DNA of 7,858 bases from CAYLJJ01 sp964384025 (GTDB lineage Bacteria; Myxococcota_A; Bradymonadia; UBA7976; UBA1532): the NCBI GenBank assembly GCA_964384025.1, contig CAYLJJ010000169.1:1-7858 (forward strand). The letters run 5' to 3'. The notes under the pieces are model-generated. The model made no database searches and was not told where the DNA came from. It was given only the letters and a program-made list of their open reading frames with translations. Each line of letters begins with the position of its first letter. The first letter of the stretch is position 1. Positions 5,611-7,858 of this stretch are shown here, piece after piece. A program made the translations under genes and the position numbers.

Positions 5611-7227
5611 ATGGAAGACAAGAAGACCCAAGTTTTGCTCGGTGATGAGGCGGTAGCGCTCGCGAGCGTACATGCGGGGATCACCGCCGCTTATGCTTAC
5701 CCTGGTACACCCTCCACTGAGATAGTCGAGTACCTCGTGGCCTATTATAAGCGCCACGGTGCGCCCCGTGCAGCTTGGGCGGCCAACGAAAAGACGGCGC
5801 TTGAGGCGGCTCTTGGCGTCTCTTTTGTGGGACGCCGCGCCCTGGTGGCCATGAAGCATGTGGGCCTCAACGTGGCTGCGGATCCGTTTATGAATGCCGC
5901 CATTGTGCGCATCCAAGGCGGCTTGGTGTTGGCCGTGGCGGACGATCCAGGGATGCACTCCTCTCAGAATGAGCAAGACACCCGCTACTTCGCCGACTTC
6001 GCGCACACCATCTGTCTAGAGCCCGCTGATCCTCAAGAGGTCTATGATATGACCTTGGCAGGTTTTGAGATCTCCGAGCGGTTCAACCTGCCTGTGGTCC
6101 TCCGCCTCGTCACCCGACTGGCCCACAGCCGCGCGGTGGTCAAGCTGGAACCTCAGCGCCCTGAGAACCCACTGCGGGGCGTGGGCGATCCCAAAGAGTG
6201 GATCCTCCTGCCTTCCAACGCGCGTCAGCAGTGGAAGCGCGTGTTGAGCCAAGTCGAGAGTGTTCAAGAGTGGTCGGATGAGTGTAACTTCAACATGCTC
6301 ACCCTCAACGATAAGGAGCATCGTCTGGGCGTGATCACCACGGGGAACGCGCGTAACTATTATCTTGAAAATCTATCTGACTTGGACTCCGTGCCTTCCC
6401 ATCTCCATGTGGGCGCTTATCCTATGCCCACAGCCAAGATCCGCGCCCTTGCCGAGCATGTAGATGAGATCCTCGTCTGTGAAGATGGTTACCCTTTCAT
6501 CGAGCGCGCTCTCAAGGGGATCTTGCCTCAGACTATGGTCAAGGTCATAGGCCGTCTGAGCGGTGATCTCCCCCGAGATGGCGAGCTGAGCAGCGACCTC
6601 GTGCGCGCAGCATTGAACTTAGAGATCTTTGGAGATGCCTCACTCAACCTCCTTGAGCAGACACCTGGCCGCCCGCCCCAACTCTGCAAAGGCTGCCCCC
6701 ACATTGACACCTTCGCGGCTCTTGATGTTGCTCGCCGCGCCTTCAAGCAGTCCGTAGTGGCCGCCGACATTGGCTGCTCCACTCTGGGCGCGTTGCCGCC
6801 CTACCACGCGATTGAGTCTTGTGTCTGTATGGGTGCCTCGGTGGGCATGGCTAAAGGCGCGGCGGAGGCGGGGCTAAAGCCCGCGGTGGGTCTCATCGGC
6901 GACAGCACATTCTGTCACTCTGGCGTTCCTGCGTTGATGGACGTGGTTGCAGACGAAACTCCCATGACGCTGATCATCGTGGACAACGAGACCACAGCCA
7001 TGACCGGCGGGCAGCCCACGATCGTCCCCTCCAGTCGCTTAGAGCAGTTGGTGCTGGGCACGGGTGTCGATCCCGAACATTGTCACGTCGCCGAGACACA
7101 TCCACGCAGCCGCAGTGCGGTCACAGAGCTGCTCAAGGCTGAGATGGCCTTTGAAGGGCCATCCGTCTTAATCCTCGTCCGTGAGTGCATTGAGACCGCC
7201 AAAAAGAAGCCCAAGGCTAAGAGGTAG
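5611..7227 (+). CDS. iorA: Indolepyruvate ferredoxin oxidoreductase alpha subunit, lacking the C-terminal ferredoxin domain
   Basis: From the ATG at 5611 the protein has 538 residues; an in-frame GTG at 5596 would add five. It is the large subunit of the thiamine-diphosphate enzyme that oxidises arylpyruvates (from Trp, Phe, Tyr) with CoA to aryl-acetyl-CoA, reducing ferredoxin in the cytosol. The N-terminal pyrimidine-binding domain shows AYPGTPSTEIVE (29-40), ANEKTALEAALG (58-69, likely catalytic Glu60), MKHVGLNVAADP (81-92) and ADDPGMHSSQNEQDTRY (110-126). The C-terminal pyrophosphate domain shows LCKGCPH (358-364), DIGCSTLG (386-393), GDSTF (430-434) and DNETTAMTGGQP (458-469), the Mg-thiamine site. 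Usual IorA proteins are about 600 residues or more, with two CxxCxxCxxxCP clusters at the C-terminus. Here the protein stops with a Lys-rich tail right after the pyrophosphate domain and has none. iorB follows after nine bases. Confidence 0.93.
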   Translation: MEDKKTQVLLGDEAVALASVHAGITAAYAYPGTPSTEIVEYLVAYYKRHGAPRAAWAANEKTALEAALGVSFVGRRALVAMKHVGLNVAADPFMNAAIVRIQGGLVLAVADDPGMHSSQNEQDTRYFADFAHTICLEPADPQEVYDMTLAGFEISERFNLPVVLRLVTRLAHSRAVVKLEPQRPENPLRGVGDPKEWILLPSNARQQWKRVLSQVESVQEWSDECNFNMLTLNDKEHRLGVITTGNARNYYLENLSDLDSVPSHLHVGAYPMPTAKIRALAEHVDEILVCEDGYPFIERALKGILPQTMVKVIGRLSGDLPRDGELSSDLVRAALNLEIFGDASLNLLEQTPGRPPQLCKGCPHIDTFAALDVARRAFKQSVVAADIGCSTLGALPPYHAIESCVCMGASVGMAKGAAEAGLKPAVGLIGDSTFCHSGVPALMDVVADETPMTLIIVDNETTAMTGGQPTIVPSSRLEQLVLGTGVDPEHCHVAETHPRSRSAVTELLKAEMAFEGPSVLILVRECIETAKKKPKAKR

Positions 7228-7236
7228 GAGCGCGCC

Positions 7237-7830
7237 ATGAAGTTCGATATCATCATCGCGGGTGTGGGTGGTCAAGGTGTCCTCTCCCTCTCCGCCATCA
7301 TCGCCAACGCAGCCTTAAAAGAGGGTCTCAACGTCAAGCAGGCCGAGGTCCACGGCATGTCTCAGCGGGGTGGCGCTGTGATGGCCGATCTACGCCTTGC
7401 GGATGGCCCGATCCACAGCAGCACGATCCCCCGTGGCCGTGCACATCTGATCCTCAGCATGGAGCCGCTGGAAAGCTTGCGTTATGTGGAGTTCCTCGCC
7501 CCAGATGGGCGGCTGCTCACTGCTGCGGCGCCGCTGATTAATATCGATAACTATCCGCCCATCGAGGAGGTTCTTGAGGCTGTGGCAGCGGTGCCTAACG
7601 GTCAAGCCATCGATGCGCTCTCCCTGGCGAAGAAGGCGGGATCGGCGCGGGCAGGGAACGTGGTTATGGCGGGGGCAGCCTCGGCTATTTTGCCCCTATC
7701 CGCCGAGACCTTACGGACCTTTATCGCTGAGATGTTTGCTCGCAAAGGAGAAAAGGTGGTGCAAGTGAACGCCCGGGCCTTTGAGTTGGGACAAAGAGCT
7801 GCATTAGAGCCTGTTGTGAACCTGGCATAG
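7237..7830 (+). CDS. iorB: Indolepyruvate ferredoxin oxidoreductase beta subunit
   Basis: The protein has 197 residues, normal for IorB, and consists of the single gamma-type domain of 2-oxoacid:ferredoxin oxidoreductases. The glycine-rich GVGGQGV (9-15) opens the domain and is followed by EVHGMSQRGGAV (37-48), the most characteristic IorB motif, and by ARAGNVVMAGAAS (138-149). It pairs with IorA to form the arylpyruvate oxidoreductase and carries no iron-sulfur cysteine clusters. The Shine-Dalgarno AGGAG (7226-7230) overlaps the iorA TAG stop and lies six bases before the ATG. The two genes are therefore surely one transcript and probably translationally coupled. The family assignment is firm; the preferred arylpyruvate cannot be read from the sequence. 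Confidence 0.94.
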   Translation: MKFDIIIAGVGGQGVLSLSAIIANAALKEGLNVKQAEVHGMSQRGGAVMADLRLADGPIHSSTIPRGRAHLILSMEPLESLRYVEFLAPDGRLLTAAAPLINIDNYPPIEEVLEAVAAVPNGQAIDALSLAKKAGSARAGNVVMAGAASAILPLSAETLRTFIAEMFARKGEKVVQVNARAFELGQRAALEPVVNLA

Positions 7831-7841
7831 CTTGAGCCCTG

Positions 7842-7858
7842 AGGAGGGATTCCGGCAT
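7842..7858 (+). promoter_or_regulatory. Ribosome binding site and probable start of a further gene at the window edge
   Basis: AGGAGG (7842-7847) is followed nine bases later by 'at' as the last two bases of the window, so an ATG at 7857 is likely if the next base is G. The distance from the iorB stop is only 26 bases, which would make it a third gene of the iorAB operon. In many genomes a phenylacetate-CoA ligase (paaK type) sits next to iorAB, but nothing here identifies the gene. Confidence 0.4.

Overview
The window looks like chromosomal DNA from a Myxococcota/Bradymonadota-type (former deltaproteobacterial) bacterium. The evidence is a secreted lipoprotein built from Cys/Asp-rich 'C-x-DG-DND-DCDD-C' repeats, a membrane-anchored alkaline-phosphatase/sulfatase-fold protein carrying a MopE-like Asp-rich metal-binding insert, and moderately GC-rich genes with good Shine-Dalgarno sites. 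Both protein styles are common in that group. The assignment is inferred from protein style; no phylogenetic marker is present.

Left part (1-3601, all on the minus strand). Read leftward, the order is: a 701-residue polytopic membrane protein with a periplasmic sulfatase-fold domain; a tRNA with CAT anticodon (probably elongator Met) with its own promoter and intrinsic terminator; and, directly behind that terminator, the start of a repeat lipoprotein that runs off the window's left edge. Both proteins appear to act outside the cytoplasmic membrane, and both carry Asp-rich loops typical of calcium binding.

Middle gap (3602-4024). This is a 423-base divergent intergenic region with no convincing gene. 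It holds one -35-like box and several very short ORFs.

Right part (4025-7858, all on the plus strand). A HisC-family PLP aminotransferase is followed by a long hairpin, a 470-base gap with only doubtful small ORFs, and then iorA-iorB. These last two encode the alpha and beta subunits of an indolepyruvate (arylpyruvate):ferredoxin oxidoreductase and are separated by 9 bases. A strong Shine-Dalgarno site and the bases 'at' at the window edge suggest that another gene starts there. The chemistry fits aromatic amino acid breakdown: an aminotransferase makes an arylpyruvate, and IorAB converts it to an aryl-acetyl-CoA and reduced ferredoxin. The aminotransferase could instead be ordinary histidine-biosynthetic HisC, because a hairpin and a large gap separate it from iorAB.

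I see no clear new multi-gene system. The points most worth a second look are: IorA ends cleanly before the usual C-terminal 2[4Fe-4S] domain; the sulfatase-fold protein has Thr (codon ACT) where sulfatases need Cys or Ser; the lipoprotein repeats are nearly identical in protein but heavily diverged at synonymous sites; and that gene has almost no room for a promoter of its own behind a tRNA terminator.
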